Part shown: piece by piece, positions 36,177 to 44,955 of the stretch
Numbering within the stretch: the stretch's first letter is position 1
Layout of the letters: every line of letters begins with the position of its first letter
Assembly (NCBI GenBank): GCA_965243805.1
Contig: OZ251577.1
Location: forward strand, 3,224,001 to 3,288,000
Length of the DNA stretch: 64,000 bases
Origin: CATQHQ01 sp965243805
GTDB taxonomy: Bacteria; Gemmatimonadota; Gemmatimonadetes; Longimicrobiales; Gaopeijiaceae
Direction of reading: 5' to 3'
The notes under the pieces: model-generated
Told to the model about the DNA's origin: nothing
What the model saw: the letters and a program-made list of their open reading frames with translations, nothing else
Databases searched by the model: none
Position numbers and translations under genes: made by a program

Positions 36177-38435
36177 ATGACAGTTGGCGAGTTTGAGCGT
36201 GTGCTGCGAAGCTTCGCGGACGACGCATCTAATCTGGACGTGTCCAACGGCCAGGTCCTAGTTGAGATTTGGGACGAGTTGGTCCATGCGTCGCTGGAAG
36301 ACTCCTTGGGCGAGGTCTACGTCGTCGAGAACGGCGGGAGAGTGTCTGCGGCCAAGTGGCTCGTCCAACGGATCGCCCGGGTACCCCTGCTTGCCGATCG
36401 CATCCTCAAGCATGTAGAGGACGAGCCGTACTACGTCGCTCCCTCGGGCCGGTTGCTGGATCGTGTCAACGACGCCCCGGAGGACGCCGATCAAGAGATA
36501 TCCGACGTTGGCCTGGACGTCTTGAAGCGGCTCAGGGGAACGACCGGGACGACCAGCGTCCACTACTTGACGTCCGACGCTGGCGAAGGCAAGACCACGC
36601 TTATCAACTGGATGGCCCGTCGGCAGGCCCAGTGCTACAAGCGAAAGGACGCCAACTGGCTCCTGGTGCCGATCCGCTTGGGCGGCCGGACGTTCCTGAG
36701 CTTCGACGACATTGTAGTTGCGGAACTGTCCAACAAGCTCCGCTTCCCGTTCTTCTACTACGACGCCTTCATCGAACTCGTTAGAATGCGCATAGTCGTG
36801 CCGGCGTTCGACGGATTCGAGGAAATGTTTGTCGAGCGTTCCTCGGGAGAAGCCATATCGGCGCTGAGCAACCTGATTCGCGACCTGCAGTCCAGCGGCT
36901 CGATCCTGGTCGCGGCCCGGAAGGCGTACTTCGAGTATGGGAGCCTGGAAACTCAAGCGAAGCTGTTCGACGCGATCCAGGACCAGTCGGTGTCGGTGGA
37001 CTACGCGAGGACTAGCCTGGGCAGGTGGAACCGCCAGAAGTTCCTGGAGTATGCGCGGAAGCGGGGCGTCAGCGACGGCCCCCAGATGTACGAGCGGGTC
37101 GAGAACAGGACGGGCGTCAAGCATCCCGTGCTGACCCGGGCCGTCCTGGTAAAGAGACTGATCGACGTATCCCAACAAGGGGAGGCAGGCGGGCTGCTGG
37201 AACGCCTGGAGCAGGAGCCGTACGACTACTTCCACAGCTTCGTGGAGAGCGTCGTCGCTCGCGAGGCCCGGGAGAAGTGGATCGACAGATCGGGCAGCCC
37301 CCGCCAGCCGCTGATGACCACCGACGAGCACCACGGTCTGCTGGCCGAGGTCGCCAAGGAGATGTGGATCACGTCCACCGATGTGCTTCGGAGGGACTAC
37401 TTGGAGCTGGTGGCCGAGTTGTTCGCAACCGACCGCGACAAGGACCCGAGCATCGTGCGTCAGATCAAAGAGCGGGTCACACAACACTCGGTGCTTGCTT
37501 TGCGTGGGCTTCGGTATGGATTCGACCACGAGGACTTCCAGAGCTACTACCTCGGTGAAGGGCTAGGCAGGATATTCACGGCTGCCGCTGGGTTGAGCGA
37601 TGTTCGAATAGACCTGGACGACTACCTGCGTAAGCGAATCCTGCCCGGCTTGGCGGCCGACTCGGCCGTCAACGCTGCAAAGCGACGGGGGGTCGATCCC
37701 AGAATGTTCCTGGAGGCGCTTCAATGGCTTGTGAAACGCGCTCATCCAAGCTCGTACATCGTCGAAAACGCGGGGGCTCTGGCTGTGCGACTGCTTGAGG
37801 CGATCGACGACGACAAGCCAACGGACCTCACCGGCTTCGTCTTCCCGCAGGACTCCCTAAAGGGACGCCAGTTGGGCCACGTTCGGTTCCAGCAGTGCCA
37901 GTTCCTGAGCACGTCCCTGGACGGTGCGCGCCTTGCCGGTTCTCGGTTCGAGGAGTGTACGATGCAAGAGCTATCGTGGTCCAAGCGATTCGGGGCGGCC
38001 GGTGCCGCCATTCGAGGCGGGACTGTGACCAGCGTCATACGAGGCGGGGGCCACGGCATCTACGTGCCCTCCGATGTGCGACAAGCGTTGCGCGGTGTCG
38101 GATTCCGAGTGGAGGAGTCGCCAGGCAAGCCGGAAGAGGTATGGGTCGAGCCCGACAACGACACCCGACTGGCCGAGCGGGCGTTCAGGGCATTCATCCG
38201 CACCACTCATGTCCACGAGGATGTGTTCAGACGCAAGTGCGGCACGCAGGCTCGCCAGTTCTTCGGCAAGGTCCTGCCCAAGATGCTTGAAGCCGGCGTC
38301 CTGGCCGACGACGAAGCGACGCGGAATCAGCGTCGCTACAAACTAGCAGTGCCGATGCGGGCCGTTGCAACCCAGGTTCCCGCTCGAGTCGAGACGCTGG
38401 ATGAGTTCCTGGCCGCGATCCGGGCGGCGGTCTAG
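36177..38435 (+). CDS. STAND/NACHT-like P-loop NTPase with pentapeptide-like segment
   Basis: The 752 residues comprise an unassigned N-terminal domain (1-115), a P-loop NTPase (Walker A SDAGEGKTT at 133-141; Walker B-like VVPAFDGFEEMF near 210; sensor region SILVAARKAYFEYG), and a helical region (about 300-600). A short pentapeptide-like run follows (GRQLGHVRFQQCQFLSTSLDGARLAGSRFEECTM), then a winged-helix-like C-terminus. STAND NTPases act as switch proteins that recognise phage products and trigger an effector. No nuclease or TIR motif is recognisable in the ends. The start is fixed by GGGAGGTG 4 nt before the ATG; the frame further up runs into the promoter. It diverges from the NYN nuclease gene. 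Confidence 0.7.
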   Translation: MTVGEFERVLRSFADDASNLDVSNGQVLVEIWDELVHASLEDSLGEVYVVENGGRVSAAKWLVQRIARVPLLADRILKHVEDEPYYVAPSGRLLDRVNDAPEDADQEISDVGLDVLKRLRGTTGTTSVHYLTSDAGEGKTTLINWMARRQAQCYKRKDANWLLVPIRLGGRTFLSFDDIVVAELSNKLRFPFFYYDAFIELVRMRIVVPAFDGFEEMFVERSSGEAISALSNLIRDLQSSGSILVAARKAYFEYGSLETQAKLFDAIQDQSVSVDYARTSLGRWNRQKFLEYARKRGVSDGPQMYERVENRTGVKHPVLTRAVLVKRLIDVSQQGEAGGLLERLEQEPYDYFHSFVESVVAREAREKWIDRSGSPRQPLMTTDEHHGLLAEVAKEMWITSTDVLRRDYLELVAELFATDRDKDPSIVRQIKERVTQHSVLALRGLRYGFDHEDFQSYYLGEGLGRIFTAAAGLSDVRIDLDDYLRKRILPGLAADSAVNAAKRRGVDPRMFLEALQWLVKRAHPSSYIVENAGALAVRLLEAIDDDKPTDLTGFVFPQDSLKGRQLGHVRFQQCQFLSTSLDGARLAGSRFEECTMQELSWSKRFGAAGAAIRGGTVTSVIRGGGHGIYVPSDVRQALRGVGFRVEESPGKPEEVWVEPDNDTRLAERAFRAFIRTTHVHEDVFRRKCGTQARQFFGKVLPKMLEAGVLADDEATRNQRRYKLAVPMRAVATQVPARVETLDEFLAAIRAAV

Positions 38436-38465
38436 GTGGATGAGATTGGTGAGCCGGGCGGGGGG

Positions 38466-38493
38466 TTGACATCGGTTCGGGATCGCGTACCTT
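38466..38493 (+). promoter_or_regulatory. Promoter for the DUF262-HEPN pair
   Basis: TTGACA (38466-38471) and TACCTT (38488-38493) are 16 bp apart, 61 bp before the DUF262 ATG. This suggests the pair is expressed separately from the NTPase upstream. Confidence 0.55.
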
Positions 38494-38554
38494 CAATCAG
38501 TCCAGTAGCCGACGTTCCCTTCAAGGTACCGACATACCGTTCCCCGCAGCAGCA

Positions 38555-39649
38555 ATGGAGTCGACAATGGTGACAACCCACGAACCCCACAACACTGGAC
38601 CCCCGGAGGTCGTTGACCCACGCGACGGCGACGAGGAGTTCGGAGACACCCTGCGTTACGCCATCAGGAGCTACGGTGCCGACATACCAGTTGAATCCCT
38701 TGTCCGCCGCATGGACCAAGATATTTTTGTGCCCTCCTTCCAGCGCAAGTTTGTGTGGAGTCAGAAGCAGGCGTCGCGGTTTATCGAATCGCTCCTCCTC
38801 GACTTGCCCGTCCCGGGTATTTTCTTGTTCAGGGAGCCGGACACAAAGAGGCTGATGGTCGTTGATGGACAGCAACGGCTGGTGACCCTGGAACGGTACT
38901 ACCATGGCCTATTTGGAAACAAGAGATTCGGTCTCGTTGGAGTATCGAGAGAGTTTGCAGGCGTGACCTACGACAGCCTGCTGGCCCCCGACCGGCGTCG
39001 CCTCGATGAGTCGCTCATCCGTGCCACGATATTTGAGCAACTCCAGCCGAGCGACGATCGGAGTTCAGTGTATTCTGTATTCGAGAGGCTGAATATGGGA
39101 GGCACTAGACTTATGCCCCAAGAAATACGAGCGTGCGTGTATCGCGGGCAACTGAACGACTTACTTGGACAGTTGGCGCAGGATGCCTCGTGGAGGAAGC
39201 TGTACCGATCGAACAGCAACCGCAGGAAGGACGAGGAGATCATCCTGCGATTCTTGGCACTAAGTCATTCTCTGGACGTGTACGAGCGGCCAATGAAGCA
39301 GTTCTTGAACGACTTTATGGAAGAGCACATGAATCCCGGCGAGGACGTGTGCCGCTCGCTCGGCGACCGTTTTCGGGAAGTGGTGGGAGTGATTGCCGGT
39401 TACCTCGGTGCGGAGGCGCTGAGGCCTCAGAGGAGCCTTAACGTATCGGTTGCTGATGCCGTGATGGTTGGACTTGCGCGGCGGCTACAAGCGGGACCGA
39501 TCAGAGATGGCGACGTGCTGCAAGAGGCCCATCAGGAGGTACTGCGCCAACTAGAAAGAGAGCAGCTCTACAAGTTCGACACCACAGATAAGGAACGGGT
39601 TCACAGACGAATTCAGATTGCCAGCGAAGCGTACGGAGGTGTGACATGA
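38555..39649 (+). CDS. DUF262-domain protein (GmrSD N-domain/ParB-like)
   Basis: The 364-residue protein has the DUF262 signature: IFVPSFQRKFVWSQKQASRFIESLLLDLPVPGIFLF, then VVDGQQRLVTL near residue 105, the nucleotide-binding/NTPase motif also found in GmrS-type restriction proteins. SVFERLNMGGTRLMPQEIRACVY follows as in other members. No HNH (GmrD) half is present. It overlaps the HEPN gene by 4 nt, and DUF262-HEPN two-gene modules are known as candidate defence or toxin-antitoxin units. Confidence 0.85.
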   Translation: MESTMVTTHEPHNTGPPEVVDPRDGDEEFGDTLRYAIRSYGADIPVESLVRRMDQDIFVPSFQRKFVWSQKQASRFIESLLLDLPVPGIFLFREPDTKRLMVVDGQQRLVTLERYYHGLFGNKRFGLVGVSREFAGVTYDSLLAPDRRRLDESLIRATIFEQLQPSDDRSSVYSVFERLNMGGTRLMPQEIRACVYRGQLNDLLGQLAQDASWRKLYRSNSNRRKDEEIILRFLALSHSLDVYERPMKQFLNDFMEEHMNPGEDVCRSLGDRFREVVGVIAGYLGAEALRPQRSLNVSVADAVMVGLARRLQAGPIRDGDVLQEAHQEVLRQLEREQLYKFDTTDKERVHRRIQIASEAYGGVT

Positions 39650-40110
39650 GCTTCGGGGACAGCCATCGATTGGAAGCGGCATTTGATGACATGGAGAGGG
39701 ACCTTGGTAGCTTGGAGCTTTCCGAACACAACAGGTCGCAAGTTGCTCAGCTATTGACGGTTTGGGCATCTGCCTATCTTGAAGCCACATGTCGGGAGGT
39801 CATGACGACGTACACGCTTCGGCGAGCCGAGCCGTCGGTGGTCGCTTATGTGATGTCACAGCTTGATCGATTTCGGAGCCCAAAGGCGGAAAACATGGTG
39901 AATCTAGTTCGGACGTTCGACAAAGACGCGGCGAGACAGCTGGAGGGGTTTTGCCGTGGCCAGATCAAGGAAAGCATCAATAGTATCGTTGGCAATCGAC
40001 ATCTCATCGCACACGGACGTACGACGAAAATCAGTATGGCGGAGATCATGCGGTATTTTCAGGATGCGAAACGTCTTGCTGACAAGATGAGAAGCGTATT
40101 GCTCAAATAG
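39646..40110 (+). CDS. HEPN-domain (RiboL-PSP-HEPN-like) protein
   Basis: The 154-residue helical protein has the HEPN ribonuclease motif R-x4-H as R118-HLIA-H123 in VGNRHLIAHGR. It also has the upstream conserved pattern AQLLTVWASAYLEATCREVM typical of the RiboL-PSP/MAE_28990-type branch. HEPN proteins cleave RNA when released from inhibition. Its ATG overlaps the DUF262 stop by 4 nt, so both are made together. Base use is noticeably less GC-rich than in flanking core genes, a sign of transfer. Confidence 0.82.
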   Translation: MSFGDSHRLEAAFDDMERDLGSLELSEHNRSQVAQLLTVWASAYLEATCREVMTTYTLRRAEPSVVAYVMSQLDRFRSPKAENMVNLVRTFDKDAARQLEGFCRGQIKESINSIVGNRHLIAHGRTTKISMAEIMRYFQDAKRLADKMRSVLLK

Positions 40111-40154
40111 ACACGTCACGGAGTCATGACCATCAACTGCCACGGACAGGAACC

Positions 40155-43100
40155 ATGAACCACAGTGCTTACACGGCAGCATGCTTTGCCGCGCTCGTCG
40201 CCTCGGCTGTGGCGCTGGGCCGCCCCACCCCCGCCCACGCCCAGTCCCCGCCTCCCATCTCCGCAGCCCACTTCGCCCCCATGACCGCCCGCAGCATCGG
40301 GCCGGCGGGGATGAGCGGGCGCGTCTCCGACGTAGCCGTCAACCTGAGCGACCCGACGGTGATCTACGTGGGCACGGCCACCGGAGGCGTGTGGCGCTCT
40401 CGGGACGGCGGGCTCACCTGGCAGCCGATCTTCGACGAGCAACCGGTGTTGGGGATCGGCGCCGTTGCAGTGTCGGAGTCGAACCCGGACGTGGTGTGGG
40501 CCGGCACGGGGGAGGGGAACCCACGCAACTCGGCGGGCGTCGGCAACGGCGTCTACCGCAGCCTCGACGGCGGCGACACCTGGCGGCACATGGGCCTGGA
40601 GCGCTCGGAGCGCATCCATCGCATCGTCATCCACCCCGAAGACCCCCGCACGGTGTACGTGGGCGCCATGGGACCAGCGTGGAGCGACGGCGAGCAGCGC
40701 GGCGTCTACAAGACCACCGACGGCGGCGAGACGTGGGAACGGGCCCTCTACATAGACGCGGGCACGGGCGTGGCGGACCTGGTGATCGACCCGGAGAACC
40801 CGGACAAGCTCTTCGCGGCGATGTGGTCGTTCCGGCGCTGGCCGTGGTTCTTCCGCTCGGGCGGACCCGGAAGCGGGCTGTACGTCACCCACGACGGCGG
40901 CGCCGACTGGAAGCGCCTCGGACCAGAGGACGGCCTGCCGCCCGGCGAGCTGGGGCGGATCGGCGTAGCCGTCTCCCACTCCAACCCGGACGTGGTGTAC
41001 GCGCTGGTGGAAGCCGAGCGGAGCGCACTGTTGCGTTCCGACGACGGAGGCGCGCGCTGGCGGACGATCAGCGACCGGCGAGGCGTGGCGCCCAGACCCT
41101 TCTACTACGCCGACCTGCGCGTCGATCCCACCAACGAGAACCGGCTCTACAGCCTCCACAGCGCGATTCAGGTCAGCGAGGACGCGGGACGCAACTTCCG
41201 CACCGTGGTGCCCAGCCAGACGATCCACGGAGATGTGCACGAGCTGTGGATTCACCCCGACGACAGCCGCTTCATGATCCTGGGCGAGGACGGCGGGATC
41301 GCCTTCACCTACGACCGGGGCGACACCTGGCGCTTCGTCGAGAACCTCCCGCTGGCCCAGTACTACCACATCGCCGTGGACATGGAGACACCCTTCAACG
41401 TCTACGGCGGCCTGCAGGACAACGGCTCGTGGTTCGGCCCGTCCACGGTGTGGGCCCAGCGGGGGATCATGAACCTGCACTGGACCCGAGTCGGCAGCGG
41501 CGACGGGTTCGCCGTCATGACCGACTTCGGCGATGTCCGATACGGCTATTCCCTCGCCCAAGGCGGCCGTCTGGTGCGCTTCGACAAGACCACCGGGAAC
41601 CGGCGCGACATCACCCCCGTCCATCCCGACGGTGCCGCGCTGCGCTTCAGCTGGAACGCGGCCCTCGCCGTGGACGCCCTCGACTCCACCACGATCTACC
41701 TGGGCTCCCAGTACGTCCACCGTTCCCGGGACCGGGGCGCTTCGTGGGAGATCGTCTCGCCCGACCTCACCACCAACGACCCCGAGAAGCAACGCCACCG
41801 AGAGAGCGGCGGACTCACGATCGACGCCTCCGGGGCCGAAGCCCACACCACGATCCTGAGCATCGCGCCCAGTCGTCTGGAGCGGGGGCTGATCTGGGCG
41901 ACCACCGACGACGGCAACGTGCAGCTCACCCGCAACGACGGTGCCACCTGGACCAACGTGGGCGACCGGGTACCCAACGTCCCTCCCGCCACCTGGGCGC
42001 CCCACGTGGAGCCCTCCAAGCACGACCCCGCGACCGCCTACGTGGTCTACGACGACCATCGGCGGGGCAACTGGACCCCCTACGCCTTCCGAACGGAGGA
42101 CTACGGGCAGAGCTGGGAACCCCTGGGCGTGGGCGACGGCGGCATCGGCGTCCGCGAAGATGTCGGCAACGGCGTCTGGGGCTTCGTCCACGTCATCGAG
42201 GAGGACCCGGTGGAGCCGAACCTTCTCTTCCTCGGCACCGAGTTCGGCCTCTTCGCGAGCCTGGACCGGGGCGCGTCGTGGATCGAGTGGCGGAACGGCC
42301 TGCCCCCAGCGCCGGTGCGCGGCCTAGTGGTGCACCCCCGCGACCACGACCTGGTGGTGGGAACCCACGGTCGCGCCGCCTACGTGATCGACGACATCCG
42401 CCCCCTGCGAGCGATGGCCGCCGACCCCACCGCCGCGGACGACGCGCTGCGAGTCTTCCCGTCCGCCCCCGCCATCCAGTACGTGGAAGCCGAAGCCCAG
42501 GGCTACCGCTCCACTGGCCACGCCATGTTCATGGGCGAGCGGAGACCCTACGGCGCCCTCCTCCACTACTGGATCGGCGAAGCGGCCACACCCACATCGC
42601 CGCAGCTCTCAATCCTGGACAGTGCTGGAGAGGTGGTGCGCACCTTCGCCGGGAGCGCCGATCTTGGTCTGAACCGAGTCGTATGGGACTTGCGCATGGC
42701 GTTGCCCGACGACGACGGCGAGACCGGCGACGAGGCCGGGCCGTGGGTCCTGCCGGGCCGCTACGCCGTGCACGTGGAGGCGGGCGAGCATGTCGCCGAG
42801 GGCAGCGTGGAAGTCGTGGCCGACCCGCGCCTAGCGATCTCCACCGCCGACCGTCGAGCGCGGATCGCCATCCAGCTGGAAGCCGCTCGCCTCGCCTCGG
42901 CGGCCTCCCATGCCTCCGACCGGCTTGAAGATATGATCGAAGCCGTGGAAGATGTGCTGGCGTGGTGGCCCGACGATGACGACGACCTGTCCGCCCTCCG
43001 GGAGCAGGGCAGGGAGCTCCGCGACCAGCTGACCGCTCTCAACGAACACCTCTTCACCGGCCCCGATTGCCAGGGCGGTTGCGGCCGCGCCGCCGTCGTC

Positions 43101-43301
43101 AACCGCGTACGCGCCCCCATGCGCAAGCTGAACAGCGCACTGGGTGCCCCGACCCCCACCGACCGGCTCGCCATCTCCCACGCCGAAGCCGCGCTGGAGG
43201 AGCTGCTGGCCGCCGTCGAGTCCGCCATGAGTGGCTCCGTGGAGGCGTTCCGGCAGGCACTGGTGGCGGCCGGGTACACGCTGTTGCCACGGGCCGGGTA
43301 G
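40155..43301 (+). CDS. Large secreted Asp-box (VPS10/sortilin-like) protein
   Basis: The 1048-residue protein has a signal peptide ending at AHAQ (about residue 26) and a multi-bladed propeller with at least nine Asp-box motifs of the form S-x-D-x-G-x-x-W (for example SRDGGLTW, SLDGGDTW, TTDGGETW, SDDGGARW, SLDRGASW). A C-terminal beta and helical region (about 790-1048) resembles the tail of 'VPS10-domain glycosyl hydrolase' proteins common in Gemmatimonadota and Bacteroidota. No catalytic residues are certain; ligand or polymer binding at the surface is likely. It is an ordinary gene in the defence island, and its stop is only 10 bp before the Gabija-like ATPase gene. Confidence 0.85.
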   Translation: MNHSAYTAACFAALVASAVALGRPTPAHAQSPPPISAAHFAPMTARSIGPAGMSGRVSDVAVNLSDPTVIYVGTATGGVWRSRDGGLTWQPIFDEQPVLGIGAVAVSESNPDVVWAGTGEGNPRNSAGVGNGVYRSLDGGDTWRHMGLERSERIHRIVIHPEDPRTVYVGAMGPAWSDGEQRGVYKTTDGGETWERALYIDAGTGVADLVIDPENPDKLFAAMWSFRRWPWFFRSGGPGSGLYVTHDGGADWKRLGPEDGLPPGELGRIGVAVSHSNPDVVYALVEAERSALLRSDDGGARWRTISDRRGVAPRPFYYADLRVDPTNENRLYSLHSAIQVSEDAGRNFRTVVPSQTIHGDVHELWIHPDDSRFMILGEDGGIAFTYDRGDTWRFVENLPLAQYYHIAVDMETPFNVYGGLQDNGSWFGPSTVWAQRGIMNLHWTRVGSGDGFAVMTDFGDVRYGYSLAQGGRLVRFDKTTGNRRDITPVHPDGAALRFSWNAALAVDALDSTTIYLGSQYVHRSRDRGASWEIVSPDLTTNDPEKQRHRESGGLTIDASGAEAHTTILSIAPSRLERGLIWATTDDGNVQLTRNDGATWTNVGDRVPNVPPATWAPHVEPSKHDPATAYVVYDDHRRGNWTPYAFRTEDYGQSWEPLGVGDGGIGVREDVGNGVWGFVHVIEEDPVEPNLLFLGTEFGLFASLDRGASWIEWRNGLPPAPVRGLVVHPRDHDLVVGTHGRAAYVIDDIRPLRAMAADPTAADDALRVFPSAPAIQYVEAEAQGYRSTGHAMFMGERRPYGALLHYWIGEAATPTSPQLSILDSAGEVVRTFAGSADLGLNRVVWDLRMALPDDDGETGDEAGPWVLPGRYAVHVEAGEHVAEGSVEVVADPRLAISTADRRARIAIQLEAARLASAASHASDRLEDMIEAVEDVLAWWPDDDDDLSALREQGRELRDQLTALNEHLFTGPDCQGGCGRAAVVNRVRAPMRKLNSALGAPTPTDRLAISHAEAALEELLAAVESAMSGSVEAFRQALVAAGYTLLPRAG

Positions 43302-43311
43302 GCTGACAGCC

Positions 43312-44955
43312 ATGCAACTTGCTCAAGTCCGAATCCAGAACTTCCGGTGCATCAAGGACGTGACTGTCGACCTAGACCAAACCACGGTCTTGATCGGCGA
43401 GAACAATACCGGAAAGACAGCATTCCTCGAAGCCATCCGACTCTGCTTGTACCGCCTGTCGGGCCGTGGACGGAACCCCTTCGCGGAGTATGACTACCAC
43501 TTGGCGAACAAGGACTCCACGCCAACAACGGCGCCGCCGATCCAGATCAACTTGGTGTTTGGCCCTTCGGCGACTGCGCCCTGGGACGACCAAATCGACT
43601 TTGACTTGAAGGACGTCATAGTGCTCGCCGCCGACGATCAGCGAATAGAACTCCAGGTTACTTCCTCCTGGGATCCCGCGGCCTCCGAGTTTCGGACGGA
43701 CTGGGCCTTCCTCGACGTGAACGGCGACCCTATGCACAACTACACCATGGCACTTCGGAGTTTGCAGCGCTTGGTACCCACCTTCTACTTGTCGGCGCTC
43801 CGGGATGCATCAAAGCACTTCATATCGAAGGGTCGCTACTGGCGGACGTTCCTGGCCGAGGCAGGCGTACCAGAGGAAGACCGGGCGGACCTGGAGTCGG
43901 AGCTCGACTCGTTGAACTCGCGTGTTATTAGTGCCCACCGGGCACTGAGCGAGCTTCGGGAGTACCTTGACGAGAACGCTACCAAGGTTGTTGACCTCGC
44001 TGGCGAGGACCGCGTGGCCATCTCTGCGCTACCGACCCAGCTGTTCTCCTTGCTGTCGCGAGCTCAGGTACTTCTCGCTTCTTCGTCTGGTGCCAGGATA
44101 CCGGTGGAGCTTCAAGGCGAAGGAACGCAGAGCTTGGCTGTGCTGCTGATCTTCGGCGCGTACCTGCGAAGCCAGCTCTCCGGCCCTGACCCGGCCGCTA
44201 CGCCTGTCATCGCCCTTGAGGAACCGGAGGCCCACCTTCACCCGTCCGCGATTCGCTCTCTGATGGGCGTGCTCCGGGATCTGCCCGGTCAGAAGGTCGT
44301 AGCGACTCACAGCGGCGACCTCTTGGCCAGCGTCACCGCAACGGAGATCCGTCGCCTCGCGCATGTAGGTGGTACGGTTCGGTCGTTTCGGCTCCATCCC
44401 GGAGTATTGGAGGCGGAAGAGCAACGTCGGTTTGACGTTCATGTACGTCGGACGCGGGGTGAAACGCTGTTCGCGCGATGTTGGTTGTTGGTTGAAGGAG
44501 AAACCGAAGTCGTTCTGTTTGAGGGAGCGGCGGAAGCACTGGGAATCGACATCGTGCGCGAGGGAGTGTGCTGCGTGCAGTTTGCCCAAATAGGTGCCAG
44601 GATGTTTGCCAAGGCCGCCGGCCAACTGGGAATCGAGTGGTACTGCGTAGTGGACGATGACTCCCGTGGCCATCAAGTCAAGTGCGACTTGAAGCGCAAG
44701 CTTGGCGAAGGGTGTATAGACAACCGACTTGTTAGCCCGTACAAGGACGTCGAAACGATGCTATGTGCCCACGGTTTCGAGGAAGTATATGGCCATGGAT
44801 CGAGGAGACACAGGGGCAAGCCCAAGCGGGGCAAGCCCAGGCTGGCCGCCGAAGTCGTGGAGTTGATGACCAGAGAGAAGGATCCGAAGCCCGTTCCCGA
44901 CCCGGTAGCAGACATCCTTCGCACTGCTGTCCGGCTCGCAGGAGGGCGGCAATGA
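43312..44955 (+). CDS. gajA: Gabija GajA-like OLD nuclease (ATPase + TOPRIM)
   Basis: The 547 residues contain an ABC-type ATPase (Walker A GENNTGKTA at 29-37; Walker B VIALEEPEAHLHPSAI; VVATHSGDLL) and a TOPRIM domain. The latter has CWLLVEGETEVVLFEGAA and the acidic VVDDDSRGH, ending in KDVETMLCAHGFEEVY, the segment seen in class 2 OLD proteins. GajA nicks DNA when nucleotide pools fall during phage infection. The UvrD-like helicase gene overlaps the stop by 4 nt, which is the Gabija/class 2 OLD arrangement. The chosen ATG (43312) starts at the first beta strand LAQVRIQNFRCI. Confidence 0.87.
   Translation: MQLAQVRIQNFRCIKDVTVDLDQTTVLIGENNTGKTAFLEAIRLCLYRLSGRGRNPFAEYDYHLANKDSTPTTAPPIQINLVFGPSATAPWDDQIDFDLKDVIVLAADDQRIELQVTSSWDPAASEFRTDWAFLDVNGDPMHNYTMALRSLQRLVPTFYLSALRDASKHFISKGRYWRTFLAEAGVPEEDRADLESELDSLNSRVISAHRALSELREYLDENATKVVDLAGEDRVAISALPTQLFSLLSRAQVLLASSSGARIPVELQGEGTQSLAVLLIFGAYLRSQLSGPDPAATPVIALEEPEAHLHPSAIRSLMGVLRDLPGQKVVATHSGDLLASVTATEIRRLAHVGGTVRSFRLHPGVLEAEEQRRFDVHVRRTRGETLFARCWLLVEGETEVVLFEGAAEALGIDIVREGVCCVQFAQIGARMFAKAAGQLGIEWYCVVDDDSRGHQVKCDLKRKLGEGCIDNRLVSPYKDVETMLCAHGFEEVYGHGSRRHRGKPKRGKPRLAAEVVELMTREKDPKPVPDPVADILRTAVRLAGGRQ

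Noticed and set aside
40116..42191. 691-codon minus-strand open frame
   Set aside because: It lies opposite the Asp-box protein, which has nine matching motifs and a signal peptide. The antisense product is His/Val-rich without any domain.
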